NCBI GenBank assembly: GCA_013115135.1
Contig: JABANP010000026.1
Location: forward strand, 62,001 to 126,000
Direction of reading: 5' to 3'
DNA from: Perkinsus olseni
Lineage: Eukaryota > Perkinsozoa > Perkinsida > Perkinsidae
DNA length: 64,000 nucleotides
Shown piece after piece: positions 22,701 to 33,524 of the stretch (position 1 is the stretch's first letter; each line of letters opens with the position of its first letter). A program made the position numbers and the translations under genes. Below the pieces are notes generated by a model that was given only the letters and a program-made list of their open reading frames with translations, was not told where the DNA came from and did no database searches.

Positions 22701-23372
22701 TCTTTCGCGTATGACCAGCTTCAACGTAAGATACGTGACAGCGGGTGCAGTAAAACAGGAGCAGAAGAATTCCCATCTTCTCCCTTTGAGAGCGCGAACG
22801 TGTCGTTAACACGATAAACGATTTGAAGGCGAACCCAATCGACCTCTATTGGGGTCGAACATCATGCTGTTCCACCAGCTCGCCAGAGATCCTCGTGCCA
22901 CTGCTGAGCCGCCGCCTTCAGTCGACACCCTGGAAAGAGGCGATCATGCGCAGAGGCCACCTCCACACAAACCCACCTCTTCGATTTGTGACGGGAGAGA
23001 CTGAGGGTTAGGGAGAGGAGGGTAACCGCAACAGCAGCAGCACCCAGCAGGTATTGCACTGATGATTCGTCCCAACTCCTAGTCCGGCCTCTACCGGGCA
23101 GGGCCCCAACAGCGGGGTTACCCACCACCGCGCTTCCTCGAAGACTAGCAGCCCGAGCAGTCGCTCGTGACGGCGCGAGGAAGAGGTTCGAAGCACAGGC
23201 ATAGGCCGCCGCCAAGCATACGCCCCAGAACAGCAAGCTCACTGTCGAGCGCCTGACCCGCCGGGGAGATGCCCCGTACAGGTTCGTGCCAACCCTCACA
23301 CTCGCCCCGCGGCACCATCTCGCTGCCGCATTCAGAGGACAAGAGTGACAACGCTACTCGAATAGCCGTCAT
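19728..23372 (-). CDS. Clp/Hsp100 AAA+ ATPase, possibly organelle targeted
   Basis: This is a double-AAA+ unfoldase of the ClpA/ClpC type. The Clp N-domain is at 22690-22440 ([29 protein letters not shown]). NBD1 has Walker [11 protein letters not shown] (about 22000), Walker [13 protein letters not shown] (about 21725) and [23 protein letters not shown]2 has Walker [15 protein letters not shown] (about 20815), [20 protein letters not shown] (about 20550) and [20 protein letters not shown] (about 20380). The C-terminal domain has [16 protein letters not shown] (about 20045), and a last exon ([18 protein letters not shown]) stops at 19728. Only about 25 residues separate [11 protein letters not shown] from [17 protein letters not shown], so no ClpB-type middle domain fits. 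A leader exon pair from the ATG at 23372 probably belongs here, although the join across 22860-22700 is unresolved. An alternative start is the ATG at 22776. Confidence 0.8.
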
Positions 23373-23592
23373 CAGAGCATGAGCACGTCCATCAGCAAAT
23401 GGCAGCGGTGGTGGTGGTAGTAGTTGTCCCCGGATCCCACACTGCATCAACACGACGCTATCAACGATCACAATAAGGTGCATTTTAATCAAGTATTCGC
23501 AGTACTATAGGAAACGTCTAATAGATGAATGGATAACAATGTGAAGGTCGTAGTCAAGTTGCATGACAATATCAATATCGAACGAGACACCA

Positions 23593-26500
23593 TCAGCGTT
23601 CTTCATCAGACCCGGCGGGCTCAGAGGGACCTTCATCGTCAATCCCGAGGACTTCAACCTCCGCGGGCATCTGAGAAGGAAGCTGTTTCGGAGGCTCGGG
23701 CTGAGCCCCACCTACCCCTGTATTCCACTCCCCTCGCTGCCCCTCCTTGTCAAGCTCGGGCTCCCCTCCAACTCCTAGGACCTGATTCCGACGCCACCCC
23801 TTGCATACGTTCGGATGGCCAGCAACGAGCGAGCTCACCTCAACATCACCGAAGTACTCCATCACTGCTTCAGCGTCATTCACGAAGTCCTCCTCGGCGG
23901 CATCAGAGTCGGCAGAGCTTGATTTGCGACCTTCTCGCATCGACGGCGAGCCCTAACAGGAAGCTCATACATTGGGCAACAATTCCTCCTACAGCCACTA
24001 GTCATCGGTAAGACTATCATTAGAAAATATCATACTAGCAACGCTTCCTTGAGCAGTGAGAACTCTGTACGGACGTACAATTCCGCTTACCTCCATGACA
24101 AGCTCTTCGAGGAAGCTGACTATCTTCTTACGGCCATGCCTCTTTGCCTCATCATACGGCGTGTTGCCCCACCGATCGTGGGTATTGAGATGAGCTCCAG
24201 CGTCCATCAGCAACTTCACAGCAGCCAAGCAACCTGATGAACGAAACATCAACCTATACAACACGTGCTTCGACCTAAGATACCTGAAGCAGCAGCCAGG
24301 TGCACCGCCGTCCTGTTGTCGTAGTCCACAACATTCGGGTCGACTCCCAGTTGGAGGAGGTACTGGACCTACAACGAAGCTTGCCCAAGCCTCGAGCCAG
24401 CAGCAGCCAAGCACGCCTACTGTGTAGATGTCTTTGCTGGCACAGGCCATGATGAGCTGGTTGGTGAGCTCGTGCTTGACCGAACCGTAATAGAGTGTAG
24501 GGTCCACGTGACGATCGCTGGCTCGAAGCACCGGGTCATGACGCTTAAACAAGTGGAAGTTGAAGGACTCCTCCATATGGTAGAAGAAGTCCAGGCCTTT
24601 CCGACTCAACTACAAGCAGGCAAACATAACAGGCGCCCTTCCGACAGACAAGCTCATGCCCGACGGCAACGCCCAGGTGTATCGAATTCCGACAGGAGCA
24701 GCGACAATGCGCTGTTGGTATGAGAATAATTGCGAGGAGAGCTCAGTTCGATCCCGAGCTTACTGAGTAGGACTCCTCAGAGGTGCCATACTTCCTGATC
24801 GTCTCCTCTGCTGAGCGCTCGCCGAACTCAGCACTTGGACAGTGAACGCATACGCCGAGGACGCCAGGGACGACCGCCATACCAGCACCGAGGTTCGAGT
24901 TCTTGCCGGGGATACCGAGATTGTATGCCCACATACCCGACCTGAGAAGTACCGAAAATAGGCTAGCCAACGTCACAGGGCTCACGAACGGGAGAAACCC
25001 CTTGGTGATGAATGCTACTTCCCGCTTTGACAACCTCAAACGAAGGAAGGGTTGGCTCACCTTTGGTCCATCCCGCAGGAGTACATAAGGCTGAGGGCAT
25101 AACGTATGGTCTGGTCCTTGAAGACCCTCTCATTGGTCATAGGGCACACTCCACTGTTGGCAAATGAGGAGGCCACTGCTGCAACACCAGCCACGTTGAC
25201 CTGAATAATGCACGATGCCGGGATTGAACCCGGGACCTACCCCACTCCTACCTCACGCTCGTGTGACTCGAACATGAGCTGGATAGCATCATCAATGTCC
25301 GCACCATCGGGGAAGCGATGAATAGAACGGAGGCGATAGGCCATACTCCGAGCCAAGTCCGAGTGCCTAACTTCGAACGATGCAAAAAGCGCGCGCCCTG
25401 AAATCGCTTTCCTAAGGCCCACCTTCTGTCAAGTTTCTTCCCGAGCTCAGCAGCCTCGGGTGGGACCGCATCGCATCCACTGAGCTTCCTCCAATTCTCA
25501 AGTACCTTCCTCAGGGAAGGCCTGGTGCCTCTTCCATCGCTGAGCAAGACAAAACACGGCAGATCACGACAGGCAGCCCGCATGCTGAACAGGGTTAAAG
25601 AGCAGAGGTGCCGGCGTAAAAGTCACGATAGCGCCGCGCCCGTGCTCAGCTCCGCCGGGCGAAGATTCCATCTCCCAGATTGTGTATTCGGTAGTAACAG
25701 TGTCGGCTAACATGCCGCTCACACGGACCCACGTCACAATCAGAATCACTCCCACAACGCGTCTTACTAGTTCTTTTATCAAGCTCCCGGGAGAGAAGGG
25801 CGCACAGGTTGATCGTACCCATCATAACGAAGGGATTGTGCGGCCTAAGTTGACGTGCCCTGATGATCGCGGTCGCAGCGGTAGTGACTCCTGCCTGTTC
25901 AAATGGTCAAGTCCCAGATAAGTCTGCTTCTCCCCGCTAGGCTCTCTCCCCATCCACTTGTGGACCTCATCCAGGCCCAGCATCTCCACTGCTGTACAGT
26001 AGAGCACCGGTCGAATGATGCCGCCCGTTGGGAAGGACTTCAGGCACTCCTTCGGGGTACGGGCAGGAGAGTACTCCGATGCACAGCTAGCCGCCGAGGG
26101 CGAGTCTGCAAGAACAATCCGATTGTCACCGATGGACGTAATAGCCTGGTAAGAGTCTACCTGGTAAAGCGCTCTCATCTCGCGCGTACTGCTGGCTGTC
26201 CGTCGTACAGACACCCACGGTGAGGATCTCTTGATCAGGGTGGTCTTCACAGCAAGCGAAGAAGCATTCATTCTGATCGGCATTCCAGTTGACTAGGAAG
26301 TGCGGCAACTGGGGTTAGAACCGGGGACCTTTCGGTTACCCACTTACAAGCCTTTGCGTGAATTTCGGCCAGTTAGGAACGATCAGCTTGCCACAAAGCG
26401 CCTTCACCGCGATATCATGCTTCTTCGCAATTCTCGAGAACTCCTCCGCCGAATACCTACCGATCAAGAATTTCGTGGCGCGCGGTCATATTTTCTCCAG

Positions 26501-26845
26501 CCTACAGCGCCTCAGCGTCCCCGATAAGATGCATATCTTCCGGTACCGAGATGCTGTCGGTCATCCCACCACCCTTAACACTGCCGTACCAGCCCAAATC
26601 CTGAACAAGATCCGATCGCGAGCCGGACAAGAGCAGCGACGGTCGGCCAGCACCTGCAGCAGGGCCTGAACCCTGGGAGCATCTCTAGGAAGACCGTACC
26701 ACTCCAAGGCCCGTATCAAACGGCGGGAGTCCAAGGGCCAGGGCATATCCGCAAAGTACCTGAGAGTTCGACTCGCCGAGGAGACTCTCCTAGCAGTGCG
26801 AGCTTACCTTGCAAGAACTATGTCGCCGTCACTGCCAGGTGGCAT
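23593..26845 (-). other. Glutaminase module 2 (degenerate active site)
   Basis: This is the second half of the double gene, listed separately because it could be an independent gene from the ATG at 26845. It keeps the whole fold order: helical domain ([20 protein letters not shown]), glutaminase core and ankyrin repeats. Residues aligned with the catalytic set of human GLS are changed. The S-x-x-K lysine is replaced in [13 protein letters not shown], the NAG asparagine is Met in HNPFVMMG, and the SCGMY tyrosine is Asp in SCGMDQRSG. It is probably a pseudoenzyme or regulatory half. Confidence 0.75.
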
Positions 26846-29800
26846 GGGTGGATGATTTTCACGAAGGACAACGTCACGCCTGAGCTCACGCGCGCAGGGT
26901 CGGTGGCCCTCCCTCTCAGCATCCTGAACCACCATGCATATCAATCAGAGCCCTTGAAGCATATCAACAGCAGCCGCAGCTTACCATTAACGGAGAGTTA
27001 CCGTAGCGATCACGGTATTGGGGATCGGCCCCAAGGCACATGAGGAGCTTGGCGGTCTCTCGATGACTATTACACACCGCTAAGTGTAGGGCTGTACGAA
27101 GGTCATAGTCGGGAGTACGCACATCGATACCCCTGAGACATTACCGCCTCGAAGACGAGGTCGACCACGAAGATCACGCAGTCGAAAGATTCCTAGTGCT
27201 CACCTCGCGGCAAGGTGACGTATCCTGATAGCATCTCCAACGGCAGCACTCCACCATAAACTCGAGTACTCCGTCAAAGTGAAATTAGTGAGCACATCAA
27301 CTGAGGATAATACGTGCCCTATTTCCGTACCATCCCTTGCCCAACTCACTCTGAGCGCTTGTACGCCAACGGAAGGTCTCTCCTAAACAGTTACGTATTC
27401 TATGCTCCACTAAGGGATGATTCGGCGGGGCCTCGGCCTAACAGGTCAGTCCACCAAATAACCCAGCAAACCAGCATAATCGATCATCCGGGCGAGCGCG
27501 ATCGCTCTCAAAACTCTCACCTCATCCGTAACGGATTCTTGTGGTCCGCCAAAAGCATGCACCGGTAAGCGTTTAGAAAGCATTTGGCAGAACTTTACTC
27601 CGCGGACCGAATTTCCCAGAGCATCCAGACGCGGCGAGAATGTGGCGATCCCACACACGCCCGGGATGACGATGCACAGTACACCGGACACCTGAGTAAC
27701 TTGCCTTCAACTCAGTTGCTGCACTGGTTCCCCTCCCTTACTCCTGATTTGGCCGGGAAGCCGCAAGTAAAAGCAAACTCGCCCGAGTAGTCGTACATAC
27801 CACAGCTCATCATCATTGATAGACAAGAGGACACCGTGTCCTGACTAAATACACGTTCACCTGAAAAATGACGTCGCCCGGGATTGAACTCGGGTCCAGC
27901 AGTCTCTACCTGTCTTAGGACAGATACCACCATTAGCGAGAGTAGCAGCAACAACAGACATCTGCTCACAATCGAGCTCAAGCGAACACCTAAGATACGT
28001 CCAGTTCCACCAAAAGCTAAGCGGGCATCGACCTTACCATTGGAAATAAGACTCCAGCGTCTTCTGAATATCAGTGTTCGGAGGGAAGGCGTTCTCCTCG
28101 GCCATCATGTAAGCCAGGCAATAATTACGATTAGCAGTAGCCCTCTCGCCCATGAACGTATCGTACCTGATCATAGCATTTTGACGGTGTATCGTGCGAC
28201 GGGAAGAAAGAGAACTTCCAATAATTTTTCCTTAATCACCGGAGCAGTGGAGGACACCAGGAAAACGTCACGCGAAATAATAGGCATTCGTGGTCTCCTA
28301 TTGGAAAAGCCATGATCTGATGGTAGATGTGAGTTCTAGCATGTGATTGTGCAGGCACAAAATTCACCTGCCTCCTACTGTATTTATGGAGATCAGCAGG
28401 CTTCTATCAGTATCACTCATGCCGGGTTTGGGTGGTAAGAGCGAGCTTACTGTATATGAGGGCGTCTTGACATCCCCGCCAAATGCTGCCATGTTTCCGT
28501 CACTGCCTCGTACCGCTCCCATTCTGACTTGTCCATGTACAGCATAGATGTTACCATAATTGCACCTACTCAACACAGGAACAGACGATAGAGCAATCAC
28601 ACTCGACTCAATGAACCACACTCCCAGCGACTATTCCGACCGCCAGTCTTTCTCAAAACAGCAAATGCGACTGACTTATCGAATTACTAAAGAATGCGGA
28701 TGTATGACGGTAATAATACGAGAATGCTCTAGTAGCCTTGAAACCGTCTCTATTTTGCGAAATCCACCCGGATAACAATCTGGCATCCCTAGTTTTGGCT
28801 TTCTGTTGAAAAAAACAAACTTGCTGGTGGAACGTAAAGGACGTAATTCGAAAGTACTGAGCTACTGCGGCTGGTGATTCTCGACGGAGCTGATGCCAAT
28901 TCTAAGGACCGTTTCAGAATCAATCCGTCTCTCGAAACGCTATACGATACGAACATTTCCGTATTGAAATAGTTTTCCCGATACCACTCCACGTCGACCT
29001 CGGCAGCCCTAACCCCACGACTCCACACCAACAACAACAACAACAGCGACAGTTCAAAGTTACGTCCTTTACGTTGCACGACCACTCTGTATCACTTGCT
29101 ACGACTCACGCACAGCTACCACGGCGCCGGCTACAGTAAATTCACCATCCCTCCAGTACTACCGGCGTTGATTAAGGGGTTATGTGGTATTCCCTTGGGT
29201 TTGAGAAGCACCCTTTCGTTGAAATTCCTGCCACTAGGCTCGTGCCCGACATGTTCATGAACCTGGCAACCTTCACTTCGAGGGCGTGCGCTCATTATGG
29301 GGAGCGTGCGAGTGGCCCCCGGTCTGGAGCTTAGTGGCGAAAAAGCACGCAATGAGAATGTGACGTAGCAGGTAAAAACTTGTCTGTTGGAGAGGGCAAA
29401 TTTACCAAAGCCCTCCACAGAAATGAGCGAGGAATTTCGCACGGCTCAGCGGTGAGTCGATAATTTATCAGGAGACCCTCAGTTCTCTGATCTGTTTTGC
29501 TGGAACAGGGACCGCTGTAAGCAGCGCACTACTTAGAATGCCCAACGACATCATTACAATCATCATTCAACACAACAACCTTCCCCAGTACCTTGTCCTT
29601 GCCGTGCAGCTCAACGGCCATACAGTAGTTCAGCGGCTTACACGTCGACTGCAGACAAAACGGTACCTACAGGGCGCTCCGTCGCCGGCTATTCCCCTAC
29701 TGAGTATGTTCCTCACCTTGCTATCACCGATACAGTATCGCTGAGCATGGACACTACACACGCTGATAGCCCAATAATCTGGGTTCACTGTCGCTAAGGT

Positions 29801-31150
29801 GGGTATGTAGTCAGCCTGAATGGGTCATCATCAAGCTAGGGGAACCCCCAGAGGAAAAACGAAAAATTGCCTCCAAGAGGATCCTATGAAACGTGGATCG
29901 TCTTCCCCACCCTTAAAGCTAATTTTGAAACCCAAAATCGATTCCGGAATTGACATTTACACGTAAATTGCGGTTTCACAATCGATTCTGAGTTTTTAGA
30001 TTGGTCTATTGAATGACCGAGTTTCGTTTAGGTAATGCCAAGTCGCGCGCCCCGAACTCAGCTCCCATTGTACTACATTTTTTCCCTCAGTACAATCCTC
30101 CAGGTCCTTATACGCATCGTTAATAACATCACAGAAGGCTTCAAAGTCAGATATCGCCAACTCCCCGCGGAATGCTTTCCCAACCTGAAAAGACCAACTT
30201 CACTGCGCCACTAAATTAACGACAAGAGTATCTTACAAGTTCATTGCTCGTTTTGAGCGTTTGGAATCTTTCAAAGTCAACAAAGTCTTGGCTCTTCAGT
30301 TCCTTGTACGTATTTCGCATTCGCCCGTCGGAAGTGGCTGAAAAAATCCCCCAGTTTATCCAATGGACGATTCGAACGCCGAGACGCGTTGCTCTGCTGC
30401 GCAGCCTCTCTCTACCACCCGCTGGCTGTTTCTTCACGACGCACCAACAGAAAGCGACAATTCAGACAATTACACGGAACGAGCCTCCCCTTGTGGCCTT
30501 CCTATGCGCGTTTGTGCATTGATCAAATCGTACCACACTGAGACGAGCGCGAGTCCGCTACTACCTAGCCCAGATCTCTTGAGAAACTCTAGTAACTTAA
30601 CACTGTCCACCTTGCCGTCTTCATCGGGCTGAAGTGAACAAGTACCTCACACACGGAGTGACAAGCTCCCTTCCGTACCTCTAATGCTTTGAAAATGTCC
30701 TTCGACGCGATCTTACCTCGACCCATGTTCGACACGAGACGAGCTCTAGCGAGGGGTGTACTGAGAACAACGGGCATGCAGTCAAACACAAATACGACCG
30801 ACCCCGGACGCTCACTCGTCTCCATCGTATCCCTGTTCACTAGAGTTCTCACTGAAGCTCGCATGCCGGTGCGCTCTGCCTCCAACCTCAGACACGCACC
30901 TCGATGACGTCTGGGAGGATGCTGATGGTGACACCGAGTCGGTCTCGATGCCAGAAGGCTTTCGCTTGCTCGGGGACCTGTGATGATAATATTGCCCCTT
31001 CCATTACTAACCGCAAAACTAGATACGAAATTGACTAAAGTTGAGTTGAGAATTCCGACAGGGTAAGAAACCCCGTAAGACTGAAGCAGAATTCTCCCAG
31101 TACTACCGTGATGGTACATAACGGTTCTCCCTGTCAAGCTCAATGGTCAT
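23593..31150 (-). CDS. Double-module glutaminase with ankyrin repeats (active module then degenerate module)
   Basis: Glutaminase hydrolyses glutamine to glutamate and ammonia. Module 1 (about 31150-26880) has [20 protein letters not shown] (30180), ADYIPTLA and WAISVCSV (29800), and the catalytic [12 protein letters not shown] with S-x-x-K (29660). It also has VGHEPSG and HNPLINAG (29220-29160), [10 protein letters not shown] (28165), [12 protein letters not shown] (27805), [15 protein letters not shown] (27620) and ankyrin repeats ([19 protein letters not shown]) to 27000. The last ankyrin exon then reads without a stop into [19 protein letters not shown] 48-base intron joins in frame to [20 protein letters not shown] of module 2. 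Module 2 has [31 protein letters not shown], ankyrin [15 protein letters not shown] (24160) and an acidic tail, stopping at 23593. If module 2 were a separate gene, its start would be the ATG at 26845. The 5' end of module 1 is uncertain. Confidence 0.8.
28831..29075. repeat. Inverted-repeat element within the glutaminase gene
   Basis: aacgtaaaggacgtaattcgaa at 28831-28852 is repeated in inverse orientation at 29053-29075 (ttcaaagttacgtcctttacgtt), enclosing about 200 bases. The arrangement resembles a small non-autonomous transposon, but no target-site duplication was established, and the interior keeps an open minus frame that may be exonic. Confidence 0.4.
29918..30030. repeat. Foldback repeat element, copy 1
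   Basis: About 110 bases with cgattcc..., tttacacgtaaattgcggtt and caatcgattctgag are shared with a second copy at 54115-54228. The two are roughly three-quarters identical, and each contains inverted ATCGATTC/GAATCGAT words. This copy lies in an intron of the glutaminase gene. Confidence 0.6.
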
Positions 31151-31610
31151 CTTCGAGCAGCCTGAGATTCAATCGTCACCAGTGGATCATCTAGCGTAAC
31201 AGAAACTACTCGTACTTGTGTCGTGTGTCTGTGTGGTCTCCTTAGCGGCCATTAAAACACTGCCGCGAACCAACAACAGAAAACTAGTAACAATTTGGCC
31301 TTCGTAACGAAAAAAGCGGAGCTCGACACAGAGTTTCAGGTTCGAACCCCAGCACGGACTTTTTTCCGTATTTTTTCGGTTTCGTCTACAACGGTCCACG
31401 ACGGTTTTGCTTAGTGGAACAGGGATGAGACCGATTTCGTATTTTTTATAGAATACACAAACCACGTGCTTTCGAATGGTATGCGTCTCGCGAGTTGAAT
31501 CGACATAGTCGTTGAGAAATAATTTGAACGAACCAACGAACGAACGCACAAAAAAAGCGCAGAAGTGACAGTATATGCTCCGCTCGCTTCGCTCGCTGGT
31601 AAGTTCCTCT
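31151..31610. other. Flank between glutaminase and the tandem array
   Basis: No gene is recognised. A tRNA T-arm-like word (ggttcgaacccc) lies at 31339-31350. The stretch probably contains the glutaminase promoter. Confidence 0.35.
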
Positions 31611-33415
31611 TCCTGGTAAGTTTGTTCGTTTTGAGACGATGGAAGATTACCGTGCTATTCACTGACATTTTCACGTATCGCGTTATCTACTGACATGTAC
31701 GAGGCTTGTTGAGTTGGGTTGGTGCCTTCATGTTCACGTTCAATACGTTTGCGATTTCGCGGGCAGTGCGAACTCTTCTTAGTAAGCTTCCCTAGGGCAT
31801 TGCATCTTCAACGTCTTATTGTCAATCGAGCGTCTGGCCGCAATGCGAGCGTCTAACGTGAACGGCGACGCTTTGATCAAGGAAGCTGCTTGTTATGCCC
31901 GACGATATTATATGATGCGACAGCGCTTGAATGATGGTTTGGTAGCCACGCCGAGGTCATGACAAGCTTGCGGTGAGGTTTATAGGGCAGAAGAGTGTCT
32001 TTTTTGTGTTGTTCATGACTGTGTGCGTGCGTGCAAGTTTTTTGTGTCACTGCAGATGTGTTAGCTGTTGAAATGTCTCTTCGCAATTTGTGGTTTGCGA
32101 TGTCCAATGTCGGATCATCACTGATTTGCTCGTCTTCTGCCTTTCCTGGTAAGTTTGTTCGTTTTGAGACGATGGAAGATTACCGTGCTATTCACTGACA
32201 TTTTCACGTATCGCGTTATCTACTGACATGTACGAGGCTTGTTGAGTTGGGTTGGTGCCTTCATGTTCACGTTCAATACGTTTGCGATTTCGCGGGCAGT
32301 GCGAACTCTTCTTAGTAAGCTTCCCTAGGGCATTGCATCTTCAACGTCTTATTGTCAATCGAGCGTCTGGCCGCAATGCGAGCGTCTAACGTGAACGGCG
32401 ACGCTTTGATCAAGGAAGCTGCTTGTTATGCCCGACGATATTATATGATGCGACAGCGCTTGAATGATGGTTTGGTAGCCACGCCGAGGTCATGACAAGC
32501 TTGCGGTGAGGTTTATAGGGCAGAAGAGTGTCTTTTTTGTGTTGTTCATGACTGTGTGCGTGCGTGCAAGTTTTTTGTGTCACTGCAGATGTGTTAGCTG
32601 TTGAAATGTCTCTTCGCAATTTGTGGTTTGCGATGTCCAATGTCGGATCATCACTGATTTGCTCGTCTTCTGCCTTTCCTGGTAAGTTTGTTCGTTTTGA
32701 GACGATGGAAGATTACCGTGCTATTTACTTTACTTTACTGCCTGCGGTGAGGTTTATATGGCAGAAGAGTGTCTTTTTTGTGTTGTTCATGACTGTGTGC
32801 GTGCGTGCAAGTTTTTTGTGTCACTGCAGATGTGTTAGCTGTTGAAATGTCTCTTCGCAATTTGTGGTTTGCGATGTCCAATGTCGGGTCATCACTGATT
32901 TGCTCGTCTTCTGCCTTTCCTGGTAAGTTTGTTCGTTTTGAGACGATGGAAGATTACCGTGCTATTCACTGACATTTTCACGTATCGCGTTATCTACTGA
33001 CATGTATGAGGCTTGTTGGGTTGTGTTGGTGCCTTCATGTTTACGTTTATTGCGTTTGCGATCACGCGGGCAGTGCGAACTCTCCTTAGTTAGCTTTCCT
33101 TGAGCATATGCATCTTCAACGTCTTATTGTCAGTCGAGCCTCTGGCCGCAATACCGTGAACGGCGACGCTCTGACCAAGGAAGCTACTTGTTATGCCCAC
33201 GATATTATATGATGCGACAGCGTCTGTGTAATGGTTTGGTTGACACACCGAGCTTATTACAAGCGGCGAGGTGTATATGGCAGAGAAGTGTCTCCTTGTG
33301 TTGTCCATGCCGGTGTGCGTGCGTGCAAGTTTTTTGTGTCACCCGCTGGATGCAGATGTGTTAGCTGTCGGTGTCTCTTCGTAGTGTATATCTGCCATAT
33401 GTTTATTCATGTTAT
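31611..33415. repeat. Tandem array with a 533-base unit
   Basis: Copies begin with cctggtaagtttgttcg. Copy 1 (31611-32143) and copy 2 (32144-32676) are virtually identical and 533 bases apart. Copy 3 (about 32677-32918) lacks the central 290 bases. Copy 4 (about 32919-33415) is diverged with small indels. Each full unit carries paired motifs ctgacatttt-cacg and atctactgacatg. A 76-codon minus-strand ORF repeats in copies 1 and 2, but it has no family resemblance and decays in copy 4. Confidence 0.85.
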
Positions 33416-33524
33416 ACTCATTGACCAAATGTGACCCCGAAGCCCATTGACTAACTCAATTTTTTGGCTTTCGTCGTAAACTTTACGAGAATGGGATGGT
33501 CTACTGACAGTTTAATCTAGTTTC

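Noticed and set aside
23140..23492. Separate minus-strand gene reading [11 protein letters not shown]... to SDCSGC
   Set aside because: Its frame after the first 23 codons is better explained by a 49-base intron that leads into the Clp leader sequence.
25202..25240. A tRNA gene on the minus strand
   Set aside because: Only a T-arm-like word is present. No acceptor, D or anticodon arm pairs with it, and it sits at the end of an intron.
31877..32640. Two identical 76-codon minus-strand ORFs as genes
   Set aside because: They are identical because the 533-base units are identical, and the frame is destroyed in the diverged fourth unit.
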